A DNA stretch of 64,000 nt from the NCBI RefSeq assembly GCF_964199755.1, contig NC_133897.1, forward strand, positions 134,048,125 to 134,112,124, read 5' to 3'. This document shows positions 37,444 to 49,700 of this stretch, piece after piece. Each line of letters starts with the position of its first letter. Position 1 is the stretch's first letter. The notes beneath the pieces are model-generated. The model did no database searches and had not been told where the DNA came from. It saw nothing but the letters and a program-made list of their open reading frames with translations. The translations under genes and the position numbers were made by a program. The DNA is from Larus michahellis (lineage: Eukaryota; Chordata; Aves; Charadriiformes; Laridae).

Positions 37444-40399
37444 TGCATTCTTCGTGTGCTAGCTGCGGCTGTATTCTACCTCAGAAGCCTCTTGATTTTA
37501 TGACTTTCCTTAATGCGTGAACAATGCTGTATTTTTGTATTCTTGGCCAATTTAGTAATTATTCCACAGATGGTCAGATATAAATGCATGCATACAGTAA
37601 CCTACAATTTCGTTTAGCTCGAAGGAGCTGCCTCTGATTTCTCCAGCCAGTGAGGTATTTGCTTTCCGTCTGCATGGAACAGAGAGGCAACTTCTTAAAA
37701 GCTGGTTGCTTGCGCAGCTCCATCAAGCCAAGGTGTTGCCTCTGCTGAATAGAGCAGTATCGCTCTGAGGACAAATTTGCTTCTAGTATCCATTTTGTCC
37801 AAGAGCATTTTAGAAATGCTGATGTCCTGTGGGCAAGGCCAGACAAAGCCACCTCCTGGCCAGACACCAGGCAAAACCACTAGCATAGTCCTTAACTTGA
37901 CAGTAAACAAAGTGAGGCCTTGCAGTAGATAAAACACCCTTGCAGGCTGTCAAGGCCACAGACAAACCTCAGTCCATTTCTCTTTCTACACTAAAAGTTA
38001 AATTTCGTAACAACAATTAGCGACCTTATTACAAGTTCCAGTACTGGAGAGCAATGGGTGCAGTTTATTACTGCTCTGTTTTTGGTAAAGGCTGAACGCG
38101 ATGGTAACAAAACCAGCTTTGGGCCAATAGCAGGATGAAGTAATAGAATTCTCCCATTTTATCATTTTCTTTTCTAAGCGATACACGTCCCATGTGTCTC
38201 AGTAAATGTGAGAAATTAACCCATGCTGAAGGATAACAAATGGTGGTTTCGACGAGAAAAAATACTTCTTTCATTCCTCTTTATCACACTCCCAGCAAGA
38301 TCTGTCTTGGACACGCAAACACAGAATTTATCTTCTAGTTATCTGTTTTTATAGAAGGAATCGTGTACATCGATTCTACCAGTAACGCCCCGGGTGCTGT
38401 GCTTCGGCAGTGGCATAGAGCAGAGGAGAGGCTGGCACTTCCCAGAAGCAAAATCATTTCCTTCCTGCTCCTGTGACTACAGCGGAGCGGTCATATCAAG
38501 GGTCTGAAATACCCCATTCCTGTCATCACCACGGATGTGTGAGGGCAAGATCCCGCTGGACCAGCCTGGGGCTCTAGATGGTAGAGAACCCTCTGCTTCC
38601 CAGCTTTTATCTGAAATATAATTTATACGTATAAAACCAGTACCTGTAGATACCTTGGTCTCAACTGAAAGCACAAATCCAGCTCTTCTTCCTCTAACTT
38701 TGAATTTCATCATTTTTGATGGCTTGTTGGAACGTTGTTGGTAATCCTTGCCTGCTTTTCAGTTTGCGTGCTGGAAGGACTGGCCCAGCTGTGTTTCACA
38801 TTTTTGTTCTTGTAGCTTCGCAGGGTCCTGGTGGGCAATGAAGGCAGCTGGAAGCGGCGGCAGATGCAGCGGGGGAAGAGGTTCAACAGGCGGTGCAGGG
38901 GCCAGAGCAACGAGTGCTTCCGAGGGAGCGCTGCCGTAGGGTCAAAGCCCTGTTTGGCGGCTGGTCGGTGCTAATGCAAACCGGTTTCTTTGCATTCTCA
39001 AATGCCCGATGCACTTCTTACACAAACTCTTTCAGCTGAGGAAAGTGCAGCTGTCCCCTGCCTTGAGAATCCCTTCCCCTCATTAAGGTGGAGCCACCAT
39101 AGTTCAATTCTTCACGCACAGGTGTGGACACAACCTTCAAGCTGAGGCAAACGAAACCCTTTGAAGTACACATGCTCCTTTCCTCACAACACAGTAACCG
39201 TGCCAGTGCCAAAGTTTAATCATGATTTCTTTCAGCCATTTAATGCAACTGTAATTATCCCACAGAACAGGAAAATATGCCAATAAATGTCAAAATCTGA
39301 ATCTGCAAGAAGTGAGTCAGCTCAAGCGATGAGAAATTACTCTAAGGTCCATTATGGCCATCTATCACTGCTTCGCTTCCACGCTGCCTTGCTGAATCAT
39401 TCCCGTGGACATGGCCGGCTCCGAGGATTATCACCAGGACTGAGTTGGGGAGCATGCTTTCTGGTTTTACAGGTTTAAATGATCTCAACTCTCCCTGTCC
39501 TCGGTCTCAGATGGCTGAATGCAGCTGAAGTTGACATTGCTGTGAGCACCACCGTGGTACTCAGGCTGGGCCAGTGGCGTCTTGGGGTTTTCGGTCCTTT
39601 TTAGTGTGATCACACCAACAGCAGTGTTACTCCCAGTCTCTCTCCCTTCAGTTTTCTCCAAGTTACTGGCTTGTTTGAACTTTCTGTTTTTCTCGATCCC
39701 CGGTTTCCTGCTGCTGATTGATTTTAGACTGCAGTCACCAGTCTGGATAAATAAATGTTAACAATACTATTACTCATTTCTGAAACGAGTAGCTTTAAAA
39801 TTTTGCTCTACTTTCTAAGCTGTGATTCCCAATCATGAAACAACATGAAATCATCACTTGCATTAATTTCCATCTTGACTTCTAAACCAAGTGCTACCAT
39901 TGCTGAGATTTCTCCCTGCCGGAGCTACTTGTTCAAGTGTCTGAAGTGCCTTCTCCCATGATTACTGTGACATTGTCTTCTTGCATTTCTATGCAGTGCC
40001 AATATCTTTACCGAACTGGTTCAGACATGCTTGAGTGGCTTGTGCAGAGACCAACCCGTGTACAGGCTCCCATGGAGCTCTCCTCACTTCCCGTGCCAGT
40101 GCTGATTTACACCTTGGCACCACCCCGGCTTCTTTGTACTGCTCGGAAAATGCCGCCTTTAAGCAGCACTCTTACTTCTGGTATCAGAGATTTTCTCATA
40201 TCCTGCACCATCCTTTACAGCTACTCGACCATTTCAAAGGGAAGGCTCAAAAACCTCTCCTGCTGTCCGTAACTCCAGGTTTGCGAGGTTGGCTCACTCC
40301 TGTGCTCTCTCCATTCATTAGTGATAACATGGGCCTGATTCCTGCCCACAGCGAGACCCCCTCTATCAGACTGTCAACGTAAAGATATCTTACAACTGA
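37444..40399. other. Intergenic spacer between LTR and CR1
   Basis: No supported gene or element. The region 38740-38940 is somewhat GC-rich. Confidence 0.7.
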
Positions 40400-40886
40400 T
40401 CATAGAATGGTTCAGGTTGGAAGGGACCTTAAAGATCACCCAGTTCCAACCCCTCTGCCATGGGCAGGGACACCTCCCACCAGACCAGGTTGCTCAAAGC
40501 CCCGTCCAGCCTGGCCTTGAACACTTCCAGGGATGGGGCATCTGCAACTTCTCTGGGCAACTTGTGGTGGTGTCTCACCACCGTCATAGTGAAAAATTCC
40601 TTCCTAATATTCAGTATAAATCTACCTTTTTCCAGTTTGAAGCCATTACCCATCATCCTATCATTACAGGCCCTTGTAAAGAGTCTCTCTCCAGCTTTCT
40701 TGTAGGCCCCCTTCAGATACTGGGAAGCTGCTCTAAGGTCTCCCCAGAGTCTTCTCTTCTCCAGGCTGAACAACCCCAACTCTCTCAGCCTGTCTTCACC
40801 AGAGAGGTGCTCCAGCTCTCTGATCACCTTTGTGACCCTCCTCTGGACCCAGTACAACAGGTCCATGATGCGTACTTATGTTGCAG
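40400..40886 (-). mobile_element. CR1 retrotransposon, 5'-truncated, frame largely open
   Basis: Begins with the reversed tail catagaatggttcaggttgg and extends past the aggtccatga region. On the minus strand a frame stays open over 145 codons (40866-40429), with motifs such as [19 protein letters not shown], the CR1 ORF2 C-terminal region. It runs through the usual stop position, where the Trp-Trp codons follow SNLV. Confidence 0.94.
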
Positions 40887-41703
40887 CCTAAGTGATTCCT
40901 TACACTGATAGGTTGGGGTAAAAGGGCATTAACCTGAAGGAAAATCTGGCTCTGGTTTCTTCTCTTGGGTCCTCCAATATGGATTAAGGATGTTTTCTCA
41001 CCTCCTTTTCTTTCTCTTGCTACATGCTCTGCCTATGGGCATTTCATCTCACAAAACACAACCCTACACAGTTAGTAGGACCACTACTTTGTTCATAACG
41101 ATTTCTCTTCTTCCTTAATACATGTAGCCCCCAAAGTTTTTAAATCCTTCCTGGATGATTTCAGTGTGTGTGTGGGGGGTCTCCTCTACCCATCCTCTAT
41201 AACCCAGTTTTTCACATAGCAGTTACTGTCTCAAGATCTGAAGGGATGACGTTTTGGTGTGAAACTTTTTACAAAGCCATGTCTAGAGTATGGTACAGAT
41301 AAGAAAATGGTATTATACAACAGAGTAAGAAGAATGCAAGGCTATTTCTTTGGAGACAAAATGTGAGTCGAAAAGTGATGGAGGCTTATTATAGAGTGGC
41401 TCTGTCTTTGTTCTAGCAGCATCAGGATCATATAAAGGACACAACTATGCACACTAGACAGCTTGAATCAAGTTATTTCCTACCAACTGGGTTTTCTAGC
41501 CCTAAAATAGGCTCAGTCTAGTCCACTTCCAATTCGGGCCCCTCAGATTTTCTCATAAGGATGCATTTTATTGCTCTAGCTGATTTTAATTCACTTAGGC
41601 AAAGTACTTTGCCAGTCAGCCCTTCCCAGCAACAGTCTGATGGGTTCACTAGAAAGCTAGGCCTCTGGATGTTTGGTTTCAGCAAAGGATCACCAACTTG
41701 TTT
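40887..41703. other. Intergenic spacer between two CR1 copies
   Basis: Nothing recognised except a short GT run with G-tract at 41166-41179. Confidence 0.7.
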
Positions 41704-42001
41704 CATGGAATCACGGAATCACAGAATCTTCAGAGTTGGAAGGGACCTCTAGAGATCATCTAGTCCAACTCCCCTGCTAGAGCAGGATTACCTAAAGCAC
41801 ATCCCTCAGGGCTGCATCCAGGCGGGTCTTGAAAATCTCCAGAGAAGGGGACTCCACAACCTCCCTGGGCAGCCTGTTCCAGTGCTCTGGCACCCTCACC
41901 GTAAAGAATTTTTTCCGTGTATTTGAATGGAACTTCCTATGTTCTAGCTTGTGCCCATTGCCCCTTGTCCTGTCACTGGGAACCATTGAAAAGAGCCTGG
42001 C
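41704..42001 (-). mobile_element. CR1 retrotransposon, 5'-truncated, different subfamily
   Basis: Starts atggaatcacggaatcacag, then ttggaagggacctctagaga. The reversed frame 41986-41792 translates to a CR1 ORF2 C-terminus ([36 protein letters not shown], ending RDVL and stop). The RDVL ending and the sequence cctgctagagcaggattacc mark a subfamily different from the neighbouring copies. It is truncated after the point where it reads aagagcctgg, at a cluster of small direct repeats. Confidence 0.93.
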
Positions 42002-42038
42002 AAATCAGACTGCATCAGACTGCCTGGCATCAGACTGC

Positions 42039-43293
42039 CAAATCATACAGCGATGGCATTTCTTGTCCCAAACTGTGACCTTTCTGTGTGTCACACAGGT
42101 GAGGCACAATCAACTCTCCTGGTAAGAACTCTTGGGGACATCCCGGTTCTGGTGGAAGGAGATGGTGCCGTTGCCTGACCCATGCTGCTGTTGACTTTGA
42201 GGAGAAAACATTGCCAGAGCTGCTGAGCAGCAGATGATCTGGAATAGGTACCCTCACGATCAGAAATACCTGGTACACAGTCCTGAGGGTGAAATGATGC
42301 CCACACACGCCTACCCAACTGTCTGTACCCTGAATGAAGAGTAGGTGGTATCTCCATGCAGATTAGAGGGAAGGGGGTGATGAAGCTTGGATGCAGATAT
42401 ACACCCATCACAGCTTGCAGATACAATATTGACAGTCAAAGAAGCCCTTTCAGTTGAACTTATCCATGTTAATTCCTATGTGTGAATTTAAAAATTTGCA
42501 TGATGAAGCCTTCAGTTAACATATATGGACGTATCTAACAGGATTGCTTCTAGACATTGCTGAAATGGCCCGGTATCTTCACCGTGGTCTTCACAATTCT
42601 TTTCAAACATAACTGTGATTTGTATTGCAGTTGATACTACTTGTATTAAGTTTCTTAAGCTCTATACTTTTTATGCTTTAAATCTATTATATATTTCTAA
42701 CACATGGCAATTAAATAATCAGTCTGATGATATCCACAGAAAGTTAAATAACTAATTCAATGCTGTGATATTAGCTAATATAAAATACCTTCTATCTGTC
42801 TTTCCATATAAAAACTGTTGACAACAATTGGGTTTTGTTTGCATATTAATTAGCATACAGGTGGTTTAACTGTTTTCGATCCACTGTTATTTCTATATCT
42901 GCTGAGAACTGCTCCTTCATGAAGCTTAAAAGCCAGGCTCTGACCCTGCAATCTTTACCTTAAGTTGCAGGAAACATCTTTTTCAAATTTATGTGTTTTC
43001 TTCCAGGAATTGGACAGTTTTTGTTCTGTGTAGGACCAAGCGAGTCCTGCTCTGCAGGCACTCTCCATATCCCAACCACCATAAACTTTTCTACTGCACT
43101 TGGTTTGTATAGTCCTACTGTCACCACAGTGAAAATGACCATTTCTCTGACGATCTCGGGCCACGGTAGCCCGAGAATGCATACCAAACCCAGAAGCGAC
43201 TACCTAAACCAACATATCCTAATATCTATTCAACTACCTATTTGAGTGCAAACTACCCAGTAAATAACATATATTTGGTAATTTTTCCTTAAA
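42039..43293. other. Intergenic spacer between two CR1 copies
   Basis: Contains the fossil repeat piece at 42934. No gene recognised. Confidence 0.7.
42934..42960. repeat. Possible fossil of the same ancient repeat
   Basis: caggctctgaccctgcaatc then tttacct, which matches the gcctgatcctgcagtcctta block at 46045 with several changes. Confidence 0.3.
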
Positions 43294-43640
43294 TCATAGA
43301 ATCATAGAATGGTTTGGTTTGGAAGGGACCTCAAAGATCATCTAGTTCCAGCCCCCCTGCCATGGGCAGGGACACCTCCCACTAGACCAGGTTGCTCAGA
43401 GCCCCATCCAGCCTGGCCTTGAACACTTCCAGGGATGGGGCTTCCATCACCTCTCTGGGCAACCTGTTCCAGTGTCTCACATCCTCATGGCGAAGAACTT
43501 CTAACGTCCAATCTGAATCGTCCCATCTCTAGTTTTAATCCATTCCCTCTAGTCCTACCATTACCTGACATCCTAAAAAGTCCCTCCCCAGCTTTCTTGT
43601 AGGCCCCCTTAAGATACTGGTAGGCCACTATAAGGTCTCC
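43294..43640 (-). mobile_element. CR1 non-LTR retrotransposon, 5'-truncated 3' end
   Basis: The plus strand begins with the reversed CR1 tail (atcatagaatcatagaatgg) and runs ttggaagggacctcaaagat, catctagttcc, then the GGCAACCTGTTCCAGTGTCTCAC region, all hallmarks of the CR1 ORF2 end and 3' UTR in reverse. The reading frame has lost bases (around 43500). At the 5' truncation the sequence folds back on itself (see findings). Confidence 0.93.
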
Positions 43641-43656
43641 TTATAGTGAGGAGACC

Positions 43657-46004
43657 CCCTTATAATTCAGCTGTCTAAATCCAGAGAGCTGAAAATATTA
43701 CAGATCAACTTTAATAATGGCTTTTACATTATAAAAGTGTGAATAATCTCTTTAATTTTATGGATGCATTTACCTTTATAAATGTTATTAGGACACACCA
43801 TGGAGTTTTTCAGAAGCCTTTCCATTACCAAAATCACTTCTGTATGCCATGACGTGCACTGTCTTCCTAATAATGTGCCAATCCTGGATGTAGATCCATA
43901 TCGGATGTCCAAGCTGTCTAGTCGCTCTGATTTGTGAAAGAGCTGTTGCTAAGAATTTTAACAGGCTGTGAACGTGCTACAGCTAAGTCACAGAAAATAA
44001 AATAAAACAAAACCACTTAGCGGTCTGGCAATTTCTTGACACCCACCATCAAATAGTCCTCCACACAGCCAAACTATGCCATGCTGGTAGGGTCGGCTTT
44101 GGATGTGTATGTAGGAAGGGTGGATATGCTTGTCTCTGTTTTCCACCATAATGACAGCTGCTAAATGAATGAAACAGGCAAAGTCTGAGGAAAAAAAAAA
44201 AAAAACACAAAAAAACCCAACCAAACATTTCTCAAATTGTAAGTTAAAGGCTCAGAAAAAGATTAAATCCCTGTCCTGCAAGGCTGCTGTCTATAAATGT
44301 CTCAGAGTTTTGTTTAAAGAGGCTTGAAAAGCTTAAGCTTTAAAACTGTAAATGCTGACTACTTTGCTTCTGCTGTAACTGTATTGCTGTTTCTCTTCAC
44401 TTAAAACTATGCATTTAGGCCAAATTTATTGATTCAAAAATGTTATCACTCACTGCCATCTAGTGTTAATGTACAGATTGTCAGGAATTTAAAATTACTT
44501 TTCTGGCTTTAAGAATTTAAAAAAAAAAAACAAACCCAACTAAATTTTTCAAGTTCGGCCTTATCCTGTGAACCTCGACATTCCTGTTGCTGCTGACAGA
44601 GGGAGCTGCAGAGGCACAGTAGCTCAGAAAACCCCAAGAGTTTATTCACAGGAATAGATTGCCATGATGCAATTTCAATGACTACAGTTACCTTCAGTTT
44701 TACTTTCTTGATTCTGACTCTCCCTGTTTCACCGTGTCACACCAGGCTTGGTCCTGAAGCAGCCTCCGCAGCTGCTCCTCCTGCAGCCTGCAGGGCAGAC
44801 ACAGCTGCTTCACAGCACGCCCTCCTCATCCCCTAGTTGTCAAGAGAAAACTGGAGACACCGTTAATGCTCTATGCACCGCATTTCTTTCCACCTGGGTA
44901 CGGGAGAGTGATGGTACACACGAGATCTCAGCAGCACAGTTAGACTGTGCTCCAGAGGCAGACATGAGGATGGACACAGTCACAGAGCAACGCGAATGTC
45001 CACACCCCCAACCTGCTGTTTGAATGCAGTAGCCACGTGCTTATTTTCTGCCTCAAATTATTACTTAACTAAACTACTACAGTCACACTTAAATGCAAAA
45101 TGCCTACGCAAATTCTGGGAGGCAAACCCAGAACTGAACTTCAGTTTTAACAGCAAACATCTCCAGTTACAACTGCTGTGGATTTATGCCACAGGATTCA
45201 AAGGTATCAATGAATCTTGCTAGTGAAAAGAAACAGACTCCAAAGGCTTCCTGAATCTCTAGAGACACCATCGGCCATTAGATATTAAGCAACTGATCAC
45301 CTTACTAAGTGTTGTAGCATAGGCATAACCAGTGATAACCACCTCCTTTCTCTATTTTACCAGGCAAGGATTTAAAGGCTCAAAGCTGGGATAAAGCAGT
45401 TGGGTGAGAAAGCATCTTCCCTACTGAACAGCATGTCACCCCTGGCAATTTTAAGGCACAAGAGTCTCAGTAATTTACAGTGCATCTTCCCATGTTTTCT
45501 GAAGACTCGACAAGTTCTGTACTGTGTGAATTACCTTCTGGTGGCTACCTCTTAAATAAACAAGAATCATAACTGGTCTTTACATAAAGAATTAACGTAT
45601 ATTAAGTTCTTAAAGAAAATGTCTGAATTCAAAAGCAGACCACAGAGCATTACAACCACATGTAGTTATAATTAGTTTATTAGTGCTGTTTTTGAAACAA
45701 ATATACTCAGGTACTTAAACACAGCTTAATTCATGTTTATTTCCACATTTGATATATTGCTGTATATTACATAATGCACTGAATATCCAGTAAATAAATA
45801 ATAAAACCAAAGTGCAGATTAAAGTAGCAAAGTCAGTTTTTAGGTTATCAGGAAGGCCAAAATCACATTAGCTATATAAGGACAACAAGTTGCAAATGAC
45901 TAATATTTAACACATCATTGTATCATTGCTATGTGCATGCTAATACAAATGATCCCTCTGAGAACTGCATATAGTTATCCACAAAAGAAAACAATCCTTC
46001 CCTT
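43657..46004. other. Intergenic DNA immediately downstream of TRPA1
   Basis: AT-rich with A-runs at 44192 and 44520. Late AATAAA signals on the minus strand at 45736 and 45676 could extend the TRPA1 transcript into it. Confidence 0.65.
44192..44225 (+). repeat. A-rich / CCAAC low-complexity tract
   Basis: An A15 run, then cacaaaaaaacccaaccaaa. Same composition as the tracts at 20511 and 44520. Confidence 0.7.
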
Positions 46005-46025
46005 ACATTACATTTTCTTGATCTT

Positions 46026-46031
46026 TTTATT
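46026..46031 (-). terminator. Candidate TRPA1 polyadenylation signal AATAAA
   Basis: The minus strand reads AATAAA here, about 535 bases after the stop codon. A U/GU-rich stretch (attgttttcttttgtgg, 45979-45995) follows at the expected spacing. Alternative AATAAA hexamers lie at 45736-45741 and 45676-45681, the latter also followed by a GU-rich stretch. Only RNA 3' ends can decide between them. Confidence 0.4.
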
Positions 46032-46044
46032 TCTTACCTTTCAG

Positions 46045-46085
46045 GCCTGATCCTGCAGTCCTTACTCAGCAAAACTTCCAACGCA
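46045..46085. repeat. Fossil fragment of an ancient dispersed repeat
   Basis: gcctgatcctgcagtcctta, then ctcagcaaaacttcc. This is the best-preserved piece of the same old family. It overlaps the candidate 3' UTR end of TRPA1. Confidence 0.4.
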
Positions 46086-46564
46086 ATCTGTCAGGTTAGT
46101 TTCTTACTTTTTCTTTAAGGTACATAAAGCCCATTGGCTCTCTCAAAACATCTGAACGCTAAATGATTAGAGTTTGAATTTCTAAAAATTCGGAAATTCT
46201 AAAAATATTCATAACAGCGAATAATGTAATTAAGTCCAGATGTAAGAGTGTTAGGGCCAAATCCAGGAACAGAGCTAGACAGAAGCCTCGGGAACTGTCA
46301 GGACAGCAAGGCTGGCATCTGGTGAGTTAGGCACTTTCCTGATTAGCCAGCCACTTTTAGGATCACAGTTTTGGACGCAGACATCTTCAGTCTTCTTAAA
46401 TACTGTTTTAAGCACCTGCATCCTTTTTTTTTTTTTTGGATCTGGCCTTTTTTTTTTTTATACTTGAATACACGATGTATCACATTAACATTATGCACAG
46501 ACAATAAGAGAAGTGACCCTAAAGTAAAACAAAATGGTAATACAACATGATATCATAGCCATGT

Positions 46565-46796
46565 CTAGAAGAAGCTATTGTTCTTTTCTGTGCTTGGGTT
46601 AGACACATTTGTTTTAACAGCTTTTAACACTGTATCCCATTTACTATTCTTGTGCTCTAACTGCCTTTTCCTAAATTTGTGCTGAAATAAATCATTGCTG
46701 TCTTCATCCTCAGCCTCTGACACTATCTCCATTTTTTGGATAATCAATTTAATGAGGTCATGTTGCTTTTCCAACAGTGTTGATATATCTTTGAGC
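46565..46796 (-). CDS. TRPA1: TRPA1 terminal coding exon (about 27): coiled coil and stop
   Basis: After acceptor tttgttttag, this exon completes Arg and continues LKDISTLLEKQHDLIKLIIQ, the tetramerising coiled-coil heptads that bind inositol polyphosphate in human TRPA1. An acidic SEAEDEDSND stretch and a lysine/arginine-rich tail follow, then TAG at 46567-46565. The tail after the AVK motif is seven residues longer than in human, giving a divergent C-terminus rich in Asn and Ser. Confidence 0.97.
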
Positions 46797-49700
46797 CTAA
46801 AACAAAAGCAAAAAAAGGTAAATATGCATACAGCAGGCTTTGTCATTTGGTTTCAAAGGGCATTTTAGTCATTAAAATTAAAGATGTAAAAGACCTGACG
46901 GTCCTCAACTTCACCCTTCTGCTAACAAAGAATATTATCGGGACAACATTTAATTTTTCAAGCTGTGGTACTTCTCCAGGTTTCAGGAAATAGGATTAAA
47001 GAACAAATTCCTGGCTCTTGAGAAAAGTAAATTCCTATGTACTTTAGGCAAGAGCAACTTCACTCTCAAAATAAAATTCCTAACAGTTCTATCAAAAGTT
47101 TCTCCTATTAATTGAAGCAATCTGGCAAGAGAAAAGGGCCAGATTTGCAATGGCGATTAAGCATCCACAAACATTTAGTGAACTTCACAACGACTTTAAC
47201 AGCATCAGAGAGACACTGATGAGGCATTTACTGATCTCTTTTAAAAAGCGCTATCCAAAGTGCAATTGATGTAAATAAAGCGTTAACATCAGTTAGCATC
47301 ATGCATACAGAACACAGTATCTGCTATCTTTTAAGAAACAGTGAAATAAACGGGAAATACGTCTACGAATTGTCTCCATAGACCTATGAAACAGGCCTTT
47401 TGAAAGTCTACTTTTCAGAATGTCTGACTCACAGTATTACAGCACGAATTATAAACGTTTGCTATGAAGAACAGTTTGGGGCTTCTTTAGATGTATTTGC
47501 CTTTTTTTTTTTTCACAATAATTAAAGTACTGCAGCAATTAGCTAACATTACTACGAAGCAAAAAAAGAGCCCACCCCAAATGAAAAAACAAAAACATAT
47601 ACATTCAGCACTGATTGCCACTACCTTCAGTAGGAAGTGAACTCCATTTTTAACTCTGACAATAAAAAAATATTGTCAACATAGTAAAACAAACTTTTCA
47701 GACAGTATTTTCAGAGCAGTAAACATAACTTTCCACAGTGAAATGGCCACAAGTTATTCTCTCCCAAATAATTTTATAATTTTATAAAATGATAGATTTC
47801 TTCCCTCTCTGTAGGAAAAAAAAAAAGAAAACAGTATGTTCTGTTTTGGTTCCTAGTATAAGTATGTAGTATGGATTTGAAGAAAGACTTGTTAAATTCC
47901 ATGGTTTGCCTGGGTCTGTAGGGTGCATTCTCACCCCTTCAACTCTTGCTGAGTCCTTCATGCAAAAAAATACTTAAACAGAATCTGTGCAAGGAGACAA
48001 AAACTTAGTAGCTTGAAAAATAAAAAAGGAGAAAGAAAAAAAAAAGAGAGAAAAAAAGAGCAGGGGAGAGTGAGAGTGAGAAAGAATAGATTTTCCTAGC
48101 TGTACATGCACACAAGGCTTGTCTGAAACCATTCTTATGGATATATTGGTAAGATGAGTAAGAAAAGTAGTACAGAGGACTCCTTCCCAGGCTTTGGGAA
48201 ACATGTAATTTGTTCAAAGGAGAACCAGGACACCGATCCATTTTTGGGGAAACAATCTGAAGCAGATTTACCATTGGACCAGTGGGAAGTCAGTTACAGA
48301 TTGTGTATATTTGCAAACCAACTGGAATTACATCAATTGTGAGTTTAAAATAACCCTTGATAACCTCCATCACAAACCTCTAATTCTGAAATAAAAATGC
48401 ATTTTCCCCATTAGTTCAGTTTACTTTAATGAGCAAACAAGCTTATTCTCTTTCTCTGCCATGGGATGAAAATATCTCTTTACCACACAGGTATTCTGAA
48501 GGTAAATACATTACAGAATATAAAATAATAAGTTACTTAGTGAGGCAGCTTGCTTAAAGATACATTGAATTTTACTTTTTAGGTACAGTATGGACAGTAT
48601 GGATACCTGTATTTCTGCTTCAGAACTTCCAATTCTAGTGTTGTATCAGCGCTCTGTGCATCTGTGGTAGAGTCCTCACACCCAAAGCAATACTGGAACA
48701 CGCTCTAAACAAAACATGGAACCAAGCTGAAATCAGATACTACAGTCTGGCAATAGATTAAAAATCCCAAATAAGAGCATGGTAACAGTCTCCACACTGT
48801 TACAGGTTGAAAAGAGTTTCTGTTATGAAGGGTTTTTTTGTATATTAAACATTTGTTTTACAAATTTTGTTTAATTAGAAAATTCAGTCTACCAACAACA
48901 GCTGAAATGAAAAGTAAACAAACAAAAGAAGAAATGCCAAAAGAGAGTAATTCGATTTTCTGTCTGAATAACTTCTGTAGCTCTTCTCACTTAGTAGAGT
49001 CACAGATCACTGAGAATTCAAACTCTAATTATATCTGAATAAGTCAGGCTACACTCAAACTGATTTATCATTTTCACTGAAGATAATCAAGGTCTAATCA
49101 CAATTCTACTGATGTCAGTTAATGATTGAGTCTCATTAACACACTGTTCCTAACAATCTGCATACCAAGTTGATCATATCACATTTTAGTAAGAATTCTT
49201 TAGTTTAAGTTTCACCATCTTACCATAAATCCACAGTATCTTGGCCTGTTGGGATATACAGTGATTGATTCCTGGTCCACTCGACTTAAGAACCAAAATG
49301 GTAGCTTCTTCTCTAAGTTGGTGTGAAGATTAACCTAAATGTAGTTTTGCATGTAGAATAAGATATATTCTCTTAAGATAAAGACACATTATCAGGTGAA
49401 AATAACCATCACGTCATTGTATTCAATTGCTATTACCAGATGTCAAGTCTCAGAGGCTATTGGTGCTGCAAACAATGGTATAACATTTGAACAGTCCAGC
49501 CCAGACACTAAAACCATCCAGTCACAGCAGTATTGAGCATCTTAGCAGAATCAATTATTCCACATAGATGCGCACTCTTATAACTAAATGGTTCCCGAAC
49601 TGAGTTAGCTCTTGTGTAATGGCTTGAACAGCTCCTTAGTACACTGCAGGTTGCAGAATACAATTACAGGGCAGAAACATTCAAAAGACAGAATACCTAT

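Larger units (their letters stand above)
46005..46564 (-). other. TRPA1: Probable TRPA1 3' untranslated region
   Basis: Non-coding sequence directly downstream of the stop codon. Its end is placed by the first convincing polyadenylation signal. In mRNA sense it contains two internal A runs of about 12 and 14 (46448-46459 and 46424-46437) that are not transcript ends. A longer 3' UTR using later signals near 45736 or 45676 is possible. Confidence 0.45.
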
